Source of the DNA: Streptomyces sp. NRRL WC-3618
GTDB taxonomy: Bacteria; Actinomycetota; Actinomycetes; Streptomycetales; Streptomycetaceae
DNA length: 64,000 nt
Direction: 5' to 3'
Assembly (NCBI RefSeq): GCF_001280005.1
Contig: NZ_LGDW01000085.1
Span: 24,213-88,212, forward strand
A program made the position numbers and the translations under genes. Positions 45,054 to 54,382 of the stretch are shown in pieces. The number at the start of each line of letters is the position of its first letter. Position 1 is the stretch's first letter. The notes beneath the pieces were generated by a model. It saw only the letters and a program-made list of their open reading frames with translations. It searched no databases and was not told the origin of the DNA.

Positions 45054-45779
45054 TCAGACCTGCGGCTGCTGTCCGGGCCGCCGCCGCGACCACCACATGC
45101 CCGCCGCCCCGGCCGACAGCAGCGCGGCGCCGACCGCGCCGAGCGGGAGCAGTTCGCGCCCGGGGCCGGTCCTCGGCAGTTTGTCCGCCCCCGGTGCCAC
45201 CGGCTTGTTGTCGGTGCCGAGCAGCAGCGGGGTGGCCGGGGCGTTCGGTGACGGGTTGTTCGTACCGAATGGGACCGGGCCCTGCTGCCAGTACGTCTTC
45301 GCGCCGTCGGCGGTCTGGACGGGCAGACAGATCTTGCCGGTCTTGCCCAGATCGAACGTCGCGTCGACGTCGTACGATTTCGACTTACCGGCCGCGAGAT
45401 TACCGACAGCGCAGCTGAAACCGCTGTTCGAACCCTTCGGAAGATCTCCTGCGGCAATCTCCGAGCAGCCCTGAACGTTCTTGACCGTCAGGCCGTCGAA
45501 TCCGACGACCAAAAACCGGACAGCGCCGCTCTCCTTGCTCCCTTCGTTCTTTACCGTGGCGGTAAGTTCCGTTTCTTTCGAACTGTTGTCGACCGAGATG
45601 CTCTCGGGCAACTGTGTGGTCAACTTGACGCCTGTCGGCGCCGCGTCAACGGCCTTTCCCCCCTTGCTGCTTCCGGGCCCCTGGTCATCCGCGCTGGCGG
45701 TGAAGGAAAGGATCATCACGGCCGAGAAAGATGCCGTGAGCAGCGATCCCGCGATGACCGTCGTGCGACCAGAACTCAT
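45054..45779 (-). CDS. LPXTG-anchored surface protein, function unknown
   Basis: About 241 residues. A signal peptide (VIAGSLLTASFSAVMILSFT ending SADD) is followed by an extracellular beta-rich domain with two cysteines (VQGCSEIA and SGFSCAVG) and a third in KICLPVQT. The C-terminus has the sortase motif LPRTG, a hydrophobic helix LLPLGAVGAALLSAGAAGMW and the tail SRRRPGQQ. It should be covalently attached to peptidoglycan by a sortase. The domain resembles DUF11-like bacterial adhesin folds (ELTATVKNEGSKESGAVRFL). It is divergent from the Ser/Thr kinase gene, with 158 bases between starts. Confidence 0.82.
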   Translation of the reverse strand: MSSGRTTVIAGSLLTASFSAVMILSFTASADDQGPGSSKGGKAVDAAPTGVKLTTQLPESISVDNSSKETELTATVKNEGSKESGAVRFLVVGFDGLTVKNVQGCSEIAAGDLPKGSNSGFSCAVGNLAAGKSKSYDVDATFDLGKTGKICLPVQTADGAKTYWQQGPVPFGTNNPSPNAPATPLLLGTDNKPVAPGADKLPRTGPGRELLPLGAVGAALLSAGAAGMWWSRRRPGQQPQV

Positions 45780-45937
45780 GTTCGTCCCCCTTGGATCCCC
45801 CTGGACCGCGCCTGAATTCGCGGTCCATGAAGAGGTACCACAAGATTTCCCGCCACTATGCTGGTACGGCACGAAGTGTGACCATTGTGGTTCTGGTGGG
45901 GCGCGCGTTGAGGGGGTGCAGGGTATTGCGGGGGAAT

Positions 45938-48064
45938 ATGAGCGGCGGTGCTCCAGGTCTGATGGTGACGGGCCGATATCGGCTGGTCGAAAGTATCGGT
46001 CAGGGGGGAATGGGGCGGGTGTGGCGGGCGGTCGACGAAATCCTTGACCGGCCGGTGGCGGTCAAGGAAATGCGGATCGACGGACTCGATGTGGAGGACA
46101 CCCGAACCCGCCGCGAACGCACTCTCCGCGAGGCCAGGGCGACGGCCCGAATCGACCACCCGAACGTCGTGCGCGTGTACGACGTCGTGGACGAGGGTGA
46201 ACGCCTGTGGATCGTCATGGAGCTGGTCGCGGGCCGCTCCCTCGAACAACTCCTCGCCCAGGACGGCCCGTTGAGCCCGGGCGACGCGGCCCGTGTCGGC
46301 CTCGGCCTGGTGTCGGCACTCCGCCAGGTGCACGCCGGGGGAGTGCTGCACCGCGACATCAAACCGGGCAACGTCCTGCTGGAACGACGCGACGGGCGGG
46401 TCGTCCTCACCGACTTCGGCATCGCGGCCATCCAGGACGCGAAGGCCCTCACGATGGTCGGCATGCTTGTGGGCTCCCCCGACTACATGGCCCCGGAGCG
46501 CGTGTCCGGCCGGCACCAGGGCCCGCCGTCCGACGTGTGGTCCCTCGGCGCGACCCTCTGCGCGGCACTGGGCCGCCGCTCCCCGTTCGCCCGTGAAACG
46601 ACCCTGGCGACGCTGCACGCGGTCCTGTACGAGGACCCCGAACTCCCGGTCGAGGCAGGTCCGTTGCGCGATCTCCTGGCCGCGCTCCTGGCGAAGGAAC
46701 CCTCGGCCAGGCCCGCACTGGAGGACGTGGAGCGGGCACTGCGGCCGGTGGCGTTCCCGGAGCCGGAGCAAGGGGAGGGCACGGGAGAGGAGCCGGAGCC
46801 GCAGACCGCCGAGGCACCGGAGATACCGGACGGACGGCCGGAAACGGCGCCCTCGACCCACGTACACCCGCACGAGGACGCACCCACGCCCGTGTACCTG
46901 GACGCGTCCCTCGTCACGGCCGCACGACAGCCACGGGAACAGCCCCCGGCGGAACCGGAGGAACAGGCGGAACCGGCGGAACCGCAGAGGGAGCAGGAGG
47001 CGCCCGAGCCCCCGCGACTACCGCCACCGCCACCGACGGACGCGGTCCCCGCCGGGCGTACGTCCGTCACCCCGTTCCTGGGAACGCCTGCCCCCGAGGC
47101 ATCCAACGCGTCCACCGAAGTCCCGTCCGAGATGCGGTCCGAGGTCGGTTCGGCGATCCCCACCACCCGTAGCGCCGGAATCTCACTGATCCGCGAACAG
47201 CCGCACCCGGACACGCAGGCACGTGTGCGAGCGCAGGCGCAGGCGGTGACGGAGAGGCGGCCGGCGGAACAGCACCTGCGGCAGCGGGCGTTGGGACCGG
47301 ACCCGCAGCAGGCGTCCGGCCTGCCGACGGCCACGCGGACACCGCCACCACAACCGCCGCCCGACCCCCAGGGAGGCCGAGACCCACGCCACGGCCGCCG
47401 CCGGGTGGGCATGGTGCTCGCCGGTGTGCTCACGGCGGGGGCGGTGGTGGGCCTGGTCCTGGCGGCGACGGCAGGCTCACCCGGCGACCGGAACAGGGCG
47501 AATCCGGGATCCTCGCCCGAGACGTCGACCTCGGCGCCGTACGAGCCCGCGACCCCCCGATCGGCAGACCCGACCACCCTCGAACCCACCTCCGACCCCA
47601 CCCCCGAACCCACTGTCGAAGGCACCTCGCGCCCGCGCAGCCTGCCGCCCGGCGCGCACGAGGAGTCGGGCGGATACGCGTGGGCGACGCCCAGGGGCTG
47701 GCGCCGGGACGTGAAGACGGGCGCCGAGGTGCACTACACGTCTCCCGGCGGCGGGCAGGAACTCCTCGCCAAGTCCTCCCTGGCCCGGGGCGAGTTGCTG
47801 GGGACCTGGGAGGAGTCGGAGCGCAACGCCCGGCAGGGCAAGGACTACACGAAGATCACCTTGGCGGAGACGACGTACCAGGACCACCCCGCGGTCGTCT
47901 GGGAGTACACCTTCACCCTGGACGGCACCCACTGGCACGCCAGGCTGCTCGGCTTCGACGTGGAGGGGAAGTCGTACCAGATCAGCACCTGGTACCACCA
48001 GGAGATCGAGGACCAGGCGGTGCGGACCTACGAACAGGTGAAGGAGTCGTTCACCGTGCTGTGA
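45938..48064 (+). CDS. transmembrane serine/threonine protein kinase
   Basis: About 708 residues. Kinase domain residues 13-270: glycine loop IGQGGMGRV (20-28), lysine in AVKEMRI (43), catalytic HRDIKPGN (138-145), DFG (159-161), and GSPDYMAPER. A long Pro/Glu/Arg-rich linker (about 275-510) leads to one membrane helix (GMVLAGVLTAGAVVGLVLAA, about 497-516), a Thr/Pro/Glu-rich spacer, and an extracellular domain of about 130 residues with GYAWATPRGWRRDVKTGAEV and WHARLLGFDVEGKSYQISTW. PASTA repeats are absent, so the signal differs from PknB-type kinases. ATG 45938 has GGGGGAA 3-5 bases upstream; the frame continuing upstream to 45791 lacks a kinase-like sequence. Confidence 0.9.
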   Translation: MSGGAPGLMVTGRYRLVESIGQGGMGRVWRAVDEILDRPVAVKEMRIDGLDVEDTRTRRERTLREARATARIDHPNVVRVYDVVDEGERLWIVMELVAGRSLEQLLAQDGPLSPGDAARVGLGLVSALRQVHAGGVLHRDIKPGNVLLERRDGRVVLTDFGIAAIQDAKALTMVGMLVGSPDYMAPERVSGRHQGPPSDVWSLGATLCAALGRRSPFARETTLATLHAVLYEDPELPVEAGPLRDLLAALLAKEPSARPALEDVERALRPVAFPEPEQGEGTGEEPEPQTAEAPEIPDGRPETAPSTHVHPHEDAPTPVYLDASLVTAARQPREQPPAEPEEQAEPAEPQREQEAPEPPRLPPPPPTDAVPAGRTSVTPFLGTPAPEASNASTEVPSEMRSEVGSAIPTTRSAGISLIREQPHPDTQARVRAQAQAVTERRPAEQHLRQRALGPDPQQASGLPTATRTPPPQPPPDPQGGRDPRHGRRRVGMVLAGVLTAGAVVGLVLAATAGSPGDRNRANPGSSPETSTSAPYEPATPRSADPTTLEPTSDPTPEPTVEGTSRPRSLPPGAHEESGGYAWATPRGWRRDVKTGAEVHYTSPGGGQELLAKSSLARGELLGTWEESERNARQGKDYTKITLAETTYQDHPAVVWEYTFTLDGTHWHARLLGFDVEGKSYQISTWYHQEIEDQAVRTYEQVKESFTVL

Positions 48065-48078
48065 ACGACTCCTTCACC
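48037..48078. terminator. terminator embedded in the kinase gene's 3' end
   Basis: A perfect 18-bp stem GGTGAAGGAGTCGTTCAC / GTGAACGACTCCTTCACC with a CGTGCT loop. The left arm and loop are coding, and the stop codon TGA (48062-48064) lies in the right arm. It lies between two convergent genes. Confidence 0.85.
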
Positions 48079-48098
48079 CGCCGCGGGCAACCGCTCAA

Positions 48099-49556
48099 CT
48101 AGCCGACCTTGACGACGTCCTGGACGTCGTCGCCGTCATCGACGGCACCCGCGCCCCGGCTGTCGCCGCCGACGACCACCGATCCGTGTCCGCGCTTCTG
48201 CCGGACGAGGGAGATGGCGACCACCACGGCCGCGACCAGCAGCGAGAGCAACACGGTCTCGCGCCCGTCGTGCTCGGTGTCGGTGAGCATGTAGCCGAGG
48301 ACGAACACGATGACAGCGGCGGTCGCCCAGGTCAGATAGGGGTACAGCCACATCCGTACGACGAGCTTCTCCGGGGTCTCGCGCTCGATGATCTTCCGCA
48401 TGCGCAGCTGCGAGAAGCAGATGACCAGCCAGACGAACAGGGCGACGGCGCCTGAGGAGTTGACGAGGAAGAGGAAGACCGAGTCGGGGAACTTGTAGTT
48501 GAAGAAGACCGCGACGAAGCCGAAGACGACCGAGGCGATGATCGCCGCGAGCGGTACGCCACGGGACGTGGTCCGCGCGAAGGCCTTCGGCGCGTCACCG
48601 CGCTGTCCGAGGGAGAAGGCCATCCGGGAGGCCGTGTAGAGCCCGGAGTTGAGGCAGGACAGCACCGAGGTCAGCACGATGAAGTTCATGATCTGGCCGG
48701 CGTGCGCGATACCGAGCGAGTTGAGGGCGGCGACGTACGAGCCGTCCTTCTTGATCGAGGGGTCGTTCCACGGCAGCAGCGCCACGACGACGAAGATCGA
48801 ACCGAGGTAGAAGACGCCGACACGCCAGATGATGCTGTTGGTGGACTTGGTGACGGCTCGCTGCGGGTCCTCGGACTCGCCGGCGGCCAGCGTGGCGATC
48901 TCGCTGCCCATGAAGGAGAAGACGACGAGCAGCACGCCGGTGAGGATGGCGCCGGGCCCGTTGGGCAGGAAGCCGCCGTGGTCGGTCAGATTGCCCAGCC
49001 CGGCCTTGTCGCTGTCGACACCGGGCAGCACGCCGAACACGGCGAGCCCGCCGATGATGACGAAGGCGCTGATGGCCACGACCTTGATACCGGCGAACCA
49101 GAACTCGAACTCGCCGTAGGAGCTGACGGAGCCGAGGTTGGTGGCGGTGAGCACCACCATCACGATGAGCGCCCAGGCCCACTGCGGTACGGCGGGAACC
49201 CACCCCTCGAGGATGGTGGCCCCGGCGGTCGCCTCGACGGCGAGTACGACGACCCAGAAGAACCAGTACAGCCAGCCGATGGAGAACCCTGCCCAGCGCC
49301 CGAGCGCCCGGTCGGCGTGCGCGGAGAACGATCCGGAGGTCGGGTTGGCGGCGGACATCTCGCCGAGCATCCGCATCACCAGCACGACGAGCGTGCCGAC
49401 GAGGGCGTACGAGAGCAGGATGCCGGGTCCGGCGGTACGGATACCGGAGCTTGACCCGACGAAGAGTCCGGCCCCGATGACACCCCCGATGGCGATCATC
49501 GAGAGATGCCGGTTCTTGAGACCGGCCTGAAGACCGGTGGTCGGCTGCGAGGTCAT
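48099..49556 (-). CDS. amino acid permease, APC family (GabP/AnsP-like)
   Basis: About 485 residues with twelve hydrophobic helices. The APC opening LKNRHLSMIAIGGVIGAGLF followed by VGSSSGIRTAGPGILLSYAL and the conserved MRMLGEMSAANPTSGSFSAH segment place it in the amino acid transporter group, close to GABA and asparagine permeases. It imports an amino acid with protons across the membrane; the exact one cannot be told. ATG 49556 has AAGGAA 8-10 bases upstream. It is convergent with the kinase gene and divergent from rpiB. Confidence 0.92.
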   Translation of the reverse strand: MTSQPTTGLQAGLKNRHLSMIAIGGVIGAGLFVGSSSGIRTAGPGILLSYALVGTLVVLVMRMLGEMSAANPTSGSFSAHADRALGRWAGFSIGWLYWFFWVVVLAVEATAGATILEGWVPAVPQWAWALIVMVVLTATNLGSVSSYGEFEFWFAGIKVVAISAFVIIGGLAVFGVLPGVDSDKAGLGNLTDHGGFLPNGPGAILTGVLLVVFSFMGSEIATLAAGESEDPQRAVTKSTNSIIWRVGVFYLGSIFVVVALLPWNDPSIKKDGSYVAALNSLGIAHAGQIMNFIVLTSVLSCLNSGLYTASRMAFSLGQRGDAPKAFARTTSRGVPLAAIIASVVFGFVAVFFNYKFPDSVFLFLVNSSGAVALFVWLVICFSQLRMRKIIERETPEKLVVRMWLYPYLTWATAAVIVFVLGYMLTDTEHDGRETVLLSLLVAAVVVAISLVRQKRGHGSVVVGGDSRGAGAVDDGDDVQDVVKVG

Positions 49557-49767
49557 GGGGGAATTCCTTTGCGCCGGGTGAACGGGTTAGCGCGCCGGTG
49601 GGGGCGGCGTAAACAGTTGGTCCAGTGAATCGGAGGTAAAGAGATTCTTGAACCTTTGAATCCAGATCGTTACTTGAGGTTTGCTTGAGGATTCTGGGTG
49701 TTGCTATTGCTTTTCGTGATCAGCCCCCCGGGCTGCTGCCCGGAAACACACATGTCACACTCGGACC

Positions 49768-50253
49768 ATGCGCGTGTATCTCGGCTCCGACCATGCGGGC
49801 TTCGAACTCAAGAACCACCTCGTCGAGTGGCTCAAGGAGGCCGGCCACGACCCCGTGGACTGCGGCCCCCACATCTACGACGCCCTCGACGACTACCCGC
49901 CCTTCTGCCTTCGCGCCGCAGAGCGCACGGCGGCCGACCCGGACGCCCTCGGCATCGTGATCGGCGGCTCCGGCAACGGCGAGCAGATCACGGCGAACAA
50001 GGTGAAGGGCGTGCGCGCGGCGCTGGCCTGGAGCGAGGAGACCGCGTCGCTGGGCCGCCAGCACAACAACGCGAACGTGGTCGCGGTGGGCGCGCGGATG
50101 CACACGCAGGACGAGGCGACGAAGTTCGTGGAGACGTTCCTCGCGACCCCGTTCTCGGGCGACGAACGCCACGAGCGCAGGATCGACATGCTGTCGGCCT
50201 ACAAAACAACCGGCGCCCTCCCGCCGATCCCGGCACACCACCCGGAGCAGTAA
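49768..50253 (+). CDS. rpiB: ribose-5-phosphate isomerase B
   Basis: About 161 residues. RVYLGSDHAGFELKNHLVEW opens the LacAB/RpiB fold, and the catalytic loop is IVIGGSGNGEQITANKVKGV with glutamate where E. coli RpiB has cysteine, as in the mycobacterial enzyme. RHNNANVV (here GRQHNNANVVAVGARM) is also kept. It interconverts ribose 5-phosphate and ribulose 5-phosphate in the pentose phosphate pathway. It precedes the nei/fpg gene on the same strand, separated by a family B repeat. Confidence 0.95.
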   Translation: MRVYLGSDHAGFELKNHLVEWLKEAGHDPVDCGPHIYDALDDYPPFCLRAAERTAADPDALGIVIGGSGNGEQITANKVKGVRAALAWSEETASLGRQHNNANVVAVGARMHTQDEATKFVETFLATPFSGDERHERRIDMLSAYKTTGALPPIPAHHPEQ

Positions 50254-50288
50254 GGGGCGGGTGCGGATACGGCTGCGGGTGCCGCGTT

Positions 50289-50371
50289 CATCCAGCCCCT
50301 CCGGCGTTTGAGGAGCCGGGGGTTCGGGGGCAGCGCCCCCGAGGACGGGACGGGAAGGGGCGGTGGGGGCG
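50289..50371 (+). repeat. family B intergenic repeat, copy 2
   Basis: Begins CAGCCCCTCCGGCGTTTGAG, contains the stem TCGGGGGC / GCCCCCGA, and ends GGGACGGGAAGGGGCGGT followed by GGGGGCG. It lies 35 bases after rpiB in the same orientation and may act as its terminator. Confidence 0.85.
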
Positions 50372-50421
50372 AAAACACCCCCGCGCCCCCCGACCCACCC
50401 GCGGACAAAAGAAGGAGCACC

Positions 50422-51231
50422 GTGCCTGAGGGGCACACGATTCACCGCCTGGCCCAGGACTACGCCGCCGCGTTCCTGGGCACCACCCCCCACCTCAGCA
50501 GCCCCCAGGGCAAGTTCTCCGACGCGGCCGCTCTCCTGGACCGCGCGGAACTCACCCACACCGAAGCCCACGGCAAACACCTCTTCCTGGGCTTCCGCGA
50601 AGCCGACTGGATCCACATCCACCTGGGCCTCTTCGGCAAGGTGACCTTCGGCGACGCCCCCGCCCCACCCCCCACGGACACGGTCCGACTCCGACTCGCG
50701 AACAGCACCGCGTACGTGGACCTCCGCGGCCCCACCACCTGCGCCCTCATCACGGACCCCGAGAAGCGGGCGATACACGACCGCCTGGGCCCGGACCCCC
50801 TCCGCCCGGACGCCGCGCACCACACCGCCTACGCCCGCGTCAGCCGCAGCCGTACGACGATCGCCGCCCTCCTCATGGACCAGAAGGTCATCGCGGGCGT
50901 AGGAAACGTCTACCGTGCCGAGGTCCTCTTCCGGCACGGCATCGACCCGTACCGCCCCGGCAGGGACATCACTCTCACCGAGTGGGACGCGCTCTGGAGC
51001 GACCTGGCCGCCCTCATGCGCGAGGGCGTACGCAACAACCGCATCGACACCGTCCGCCCGGAACACACCCCGGAGGCGATGGGCCGCCCGCCGCGCGTCG
51101 ACGACCACGGCGGCGAGGTCCACGTCTACCGCAGGGCCAACCTGCCCTGCCACCTCTGTGGCGGCGAGATCCGCACCGCCGATCTCGCCGCCCGCAACCT
51201 CTTCTGGTGCCCCACCTGCCAACGCACCTGA
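50422..51231 (+). CDS. nei: Fpg/Nei-family DNA glycosylase/AP lyase
   Basis: About 269 residues. The N-terminus after the start residue is PEGHTIHRLA, with the catalytic Pro2 and Glu3. The helix-two-turn-helix contains LLMDQKVIAGVGNVYRAEVL, and the C-terminal zinc finger is PCHLCGGEIRTADLAARNLF ending CPTCQ. It removes oxidised bases from DNA and nicks the strand. PEGH is more Nei-like than the PELPE of Fpg. GTG 50422 has AAGGAG 4-5 bases upstream. It follows rpiB, the order also known in mycobacteria. Confidence 0.93.
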   Translation: MPEGHTIHRLAQDYAAAFLGTTPHLSSPQGKFSDAAALLDRAELTHTEAHGKHLFLGFREADWIHIHLGLFGKVTFGDAPAPPPTDTVRLRLANSTAYVDLRGPTTCALITDPEKRAIHDRLGPDPLRPDAAHHTAYARVSRSRTTIAALLMDQKVIAGVGNVYRAEVLFRHGIDPYRPGRDITLTEWDALWSDLAALMREGVRNNRIDTVRPEHTPEAMGRPPRVDDHGGEVHVYRRANLPCHLCGGEIRTADLAARNLFWCPTCQRT

Positions 51232-51250
51232 CAGGCCGCCGAACCGGGCA

Positions 51251-52501
51251 TCAGAACCCGTGGGGCAGCCAGGGCTCCACCATCGACCCGAACGCCACCG
51301 AGGCCTCGGCCAGCGCCCCCTGCCGGACCTCGCGTACCCGCCCGGCGGCCGCGAGCGCGGCCAACGGCACGCCTCCCAGGTAGGCGGCCCCCAACTCCCG
51401 TACCGACAAAGCGAGATCAGCCGCATCGTCCGTACGCCGGCACACCGCCCCCTTGGCGTCGCCGGTCAGCCGCCAACGCCCGGAGTTCCACGGACAGAAC
51501 GCGTCCTCGACGTCGAACACGACATCCACCGGCGCCTGGTACGTCCGCGCCTCCAGCGCGGCCCCCACGCCCACCAGCCGTACGTACAGCGCGTCCCGCC
51601 TGCGCAGCCCGCACCGCCGGATGTCGGACACCATGTGATGCCAGGGCTCGTCGACCGGCCGCGCCCGCCCGACGAGCTTCGACGTCAGGTCGATGTCGAA
51701 CAGGAACCGCCACAACGCCCCGTGGGAAGCGGCGTCGAGCGCCTCCACGTCCTCGACGACGACCGCGCTGTTGGCCCCGGTGACATCGAAGTCGGGCTTG
51801 ACCCGGAACCGGGCGAACCCCACCACCTCCGTGCCCCGCTCGGCGACGACGCACTGCAACGGCGACGCCCCGCCCCGCCCACTCTCCGGATCGAGCACCA
51901 TGACCCGGTCCCAGCCGGGCATCCGGGCCAGCATCCCGGGCCGCTCGGGCACCCGCCGCGCGTACACCGCCTCGCAGACGTCAAGGACTTCGGCCGGTAC
52001 GGCATACCGCAGCCGTACGTCATCGGCCCCGGCCGGCGCCTCCAGCCGTACCCGCGTCGTGTCGATCTCGAAGTGCAGCGAGTGGGTGGCGAGCCCGTAC
52101 CCGAACCGTCCGTAGATGGCGGGCTCGGACGCCGTGAGCACGGCCAACGGCTCGCCCCAGCTGCGTACGTCGTCCAGCTGGCGCCGCATCATCGACGTCA
52201 GTACCCCGCGCCTGCGATGCGTGCCGGCCACACCGACCATCGTCACGCCCGCTGCCGAAACGGAGGCACCACCCGGTACGGTTACCCGGAAAGTGAAGGC
52301 GCCCGCGCTGCCCACGCACGTGTCACCGTCCCAGGCGCCCACGAAACGGTCGTACTCGGTGAGTGATTGGTACAACTCCCGTTCCTCGGCTGACTCCGGC
52401 ATTCCGCCGAAGGCCCGGAGCAGGTTGTCGTACCACTGATCCCAGTCATCGGGCCGGAGCACCCGCAAGTCGGTCGTGGCGGGGGTCCTGGAGGTCGTCA
52501 T
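51251..52501 (-). CDS. Eis-like GNAT acetyltransferase
   Basis: About 416 residues, the length of Eis-type proteins with two GNAT domains and a sterol-carrier-like C-terminal domain. The acetyl-CoA loop is VGVAGTHRRRGVLTSMMRRQ, followed by LAVLTASEPAIYGRFGYGLA. The C-terminal carboxylate expected for the active site is present as Phe416 ending the protein (WLPHGF), as in Eis. It may acetylate amines such as aminoglycosides or protein lysines; the natural substrate is not known. It is convergent with nei and divergent from the PP2C gene. Confidence 0.88.
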   Translation of the reverse strand: MTTSRTPATTDLRVLRPDDWDQWYDNLLRAFGGMPESAEERELYQSLTEYDRFVGAWDGDTCVGSAGAFTFRVTVPGGASVSAAGVTMVGVAGTHRRRGVLTSMMRRQLDDVRSWGEPLAVLTASEPAIYGRFGYGLATHSLHFEIDTTRVRLEAPAGADDVRLRYAVPAEVLDVCEAVYARRVPERPGMLARMPGWDRVMVLDPESGRGGASPLQCVVAERGTEVVGFARFRVKPDFDVTGANSAVVVEDVEALDAASHGALWRFLFDIDLTSKLVGRARPVDEPWHHMVSDIRRCGLRRRDALYVRLVGVGAALEARTYQAPVDVVFDVEDAFCPWNSGRWRLTGDAKGAVCRRTDDAADLALSVRELGAAYLGGVPLAALAAAGRVREVRQGALAEASVAFGSMVEPWLPHGF

Positions 52502-52663
52502 GGGCCATGCCTACCAGGGCCCTGCGGGACGAGCGAGGGAATTTTCCCCTCGGGGCCTCGGATCGGGCCTCGGTGGGTTTCACTGTGAAGTTGAAGCTCG
52601 GACGGGGGACAAGTGGGACCTCCCGTGCCAAGCAGCTGGTCCGATGGATAGGGTCCCGAACTA

Positions 52664-53842
52664 ATGGCAGCAGGACGAGAGCGGCGCGCGGAAGCCGAGA
52701 CGTTCACGGCCCGGTTGAAGAAGCAGGCACACCGGGTCCGCACCGGCCTGCGCCGATCCGCCGTGGACTACTTCCGGGGCGACGGTTCGGACTGGATCGC
52801 GCTCGCCGGTCTGCTCCTCACGATCCCGATCATCGCGGCCATGACCCTCGGCAACTCGGTGTGGTGCTCCCCGGCCCTGCTCGTCCTCCCGATCGTCGCG
52901 GGCGGCCTCCTCCTGCGCCCGGCCAGCCTGCTGGGCCTGTACGGGGCGGCGGCCACGGCACTGATCGTGGAGTCGGTGAAGCTGGGCCCGTACACGGAGG
53001 GACCCTCCAGGGTCACGCCCGGAGTGGTCCTGGTCGTGGCGGCCTGCGGTTTCTTCGGCCTGTTGATCGCACAGTTCCGCAGCAGGGTCGGCGTCCCCTG
53101 GCGGCGCGGCGGCACGATGCTGTTCGACCTGCGTGAACGCATCCGCGTCCAGAGCAAGTTGCCGCAGCTGCCGCAGGGCTGGCACCGGGAGATGGCGCTG
53201 CGCCCGGCGGGCGGCCAGTCGTTCTCGGGCGACTTCGTGGTGGCGGCCCGTACGAACGGGGGCCGCACGATGGAGGTCGTCCTCACGGACGTGTCGGGCA
53301 AGGGCATGGACGCGGGCTCCCGAGCCCTGCTCCTCTCAGGCGCCTTCGGCGGCCTCCTCGGCTCCCTGCCACCCCACGCCTTCCTCCCGGCGGCGAACGG
53401 CTATCTCCTCCGCCAGGACTGGGACGAGGGCTTCGCGACATCGATCCACCTGGTCCTGGACCTCGACTCCGGCGACTACGAACTCTTCTCAGCCGGCCAC
53501 CCACCGGGCCTCCAGCTCAGCGCGGGCACGGGCCGCTGGGAGGAAAAGGCGGCGGAGGGGCCTCTGTTGGGGGTGTACGACGGCGCCCAGTTCGACCCCG
53601 TGAAGGGATCGCTGCGCTCCGGAGACGTCCTGATGCTGTTCACGGACGGTCTGGTCGAAACGTCGGAGCGGGACATCGTCGAGGGCATCGACCGCCTGAC
53701 CGGCGAGGCCGACCGCTATGTGGCCGGCGGCTTCCACGGCGCGGCCTGGCACCTCATCGAGGCGGTGGCCAAGGACGTGAACGACGACAGGGCACTCCTC
53801 CTGATCTGCCGAGAGGGCCCCACGGCCCAGGCCACGATCTGA
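52664..53842 (+). CDS. membrane PP2C (SpoIIE-type) phosphatase
   Basis: About 392 residues. A basic N-terminus, three to four helices between residues 42 and 130 (WIALAGLLLTIPIIAAMTLG; LLVLPIVAGGLLLRPASLLG; VVLVVAACGFFGLLIAQF), then a PP2C domain. The metal ligands are in GQSFSGDFVVAAR, VVLTDVSGKGMDAGSRALLL, FSAGHPPGL, LLMFTDGLVET-like DVLMLFTDGLVETSERD, and NDDRALLLI. Such proteins dephosphorylate anti-sigma-factor antagonists. No partner gene is adjacent. The ATG is preceded by TAGGGT, which could be a -10 element. Confidence 0.92.
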   Translation: MAAGRERRAEAETFTARLKKQAHRVRTGLRRSAVDYFRGDGSDWIALAGLLLTIPIIAAMTLGNSVWCSPALLVLPIVAGGLLLRPASLLGLYGAAATALIVESVKLGPYTEGPSRVTPGVVLVVAACGFFGLLIAQFRSRVGVPWRRGGTMLFDLRERIRVQSKLPQLPQGWHREMALRPAGGQSFSGDFVVAARTNGGRTMEVVLTDVSGKGMDAGSRALLLSGAFGGLLGSLPPHAFLPAANGYLLRQDWDEGFATSIHLVLDLDSGDYELFSAGHPPGLQLSAGTGRWEEKAAEGPLLGVYDGAQFDPVKGSLRSGDVLMLFTDGLVETSERDIVEGIDRLTGEADRYVAGGFHGAAWHLIEAVAKDVNDDRALLLICREGPTAQATI

Positions 53843-53941
53843 CGCCCCACGGTCAAGACAACGTCAGGAAACAGTCAATTCCCGCTTTACCGAACGACTC
53901 CGGCGACCGACCGAAGTCACCCCCAGCCCCACACTGACCAA

Positions 53942-54382
53942 ATGACCCTCGCCGAAGTAGAAGCCGCAGCCCGGGCCGCGCACGCGACGCAGACGGACAA
54001 GGCGGGCCGCCCCTACGCGGAGCACCTCCAGGCCGTCGCAGAGGGCGTACGCGCGCGTGGCGGCGACGCCGACCAGATCGCGGCGGCCTGGCTGCACGAC
54101 GCCGTGGAGGACGACGCGCTGTCCGCGCGCTGGCTGGCCGAGGCCCCGCTGTCTCCCCGTACGAAGGACATCGTGCTGGCCGTCACCAAGCGTGCGGGGG
54201 AGGCCCCGGAGGCGTACGCCCGGCGCATCCTCGAGACCCCGGGCGCCCTCCTGGTCAAGGAGGCGGACCTGGCGCACAACGCGGACCCCGCCCGTCTGGC
54301 GGTACTTGATGCCCCCACCCGCGCCCGCCTGACCGAGAAGTACGCCGGAATGCGCACACTCCTGGGCCTGCAAGAAGCGTAA
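53942..54382 (+). CDS. HD-domain phosphohydrolase (RelA/SpoT-like fold)
   Basis: About 146 residues. The metal motif is in AAAWLHDAVEDDALSA (H and HD), preceded by YAEHLQAVAEGVRARG and followed by VKEADLAHNADPARLAVLDA with the fourth ligand Asp. The arrangement Y-x2-H ... HD-x-VED ... K-x-A-D-x2-HN matches small MESH1-like (p)ppGpp hydrolase or nucleotidase domains. The start at ATG 53942 has only a weak ribosome site. It stands alone between the PP2C gene and a small membrane protein. Confidence 0.82.
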   Translation: MTLAEVEAAARAAHATQTDKAGRPYAEHLQAVAEGVRARGGDADQIAAAWLHDAVEDDALSARWLAEAPLSPRTKDIVLAVTKRAGEAPEAYARRILETPGALLVKEADLAHNADPARLAVLDAPTRARLTEKYAGMRTLLGLQEA

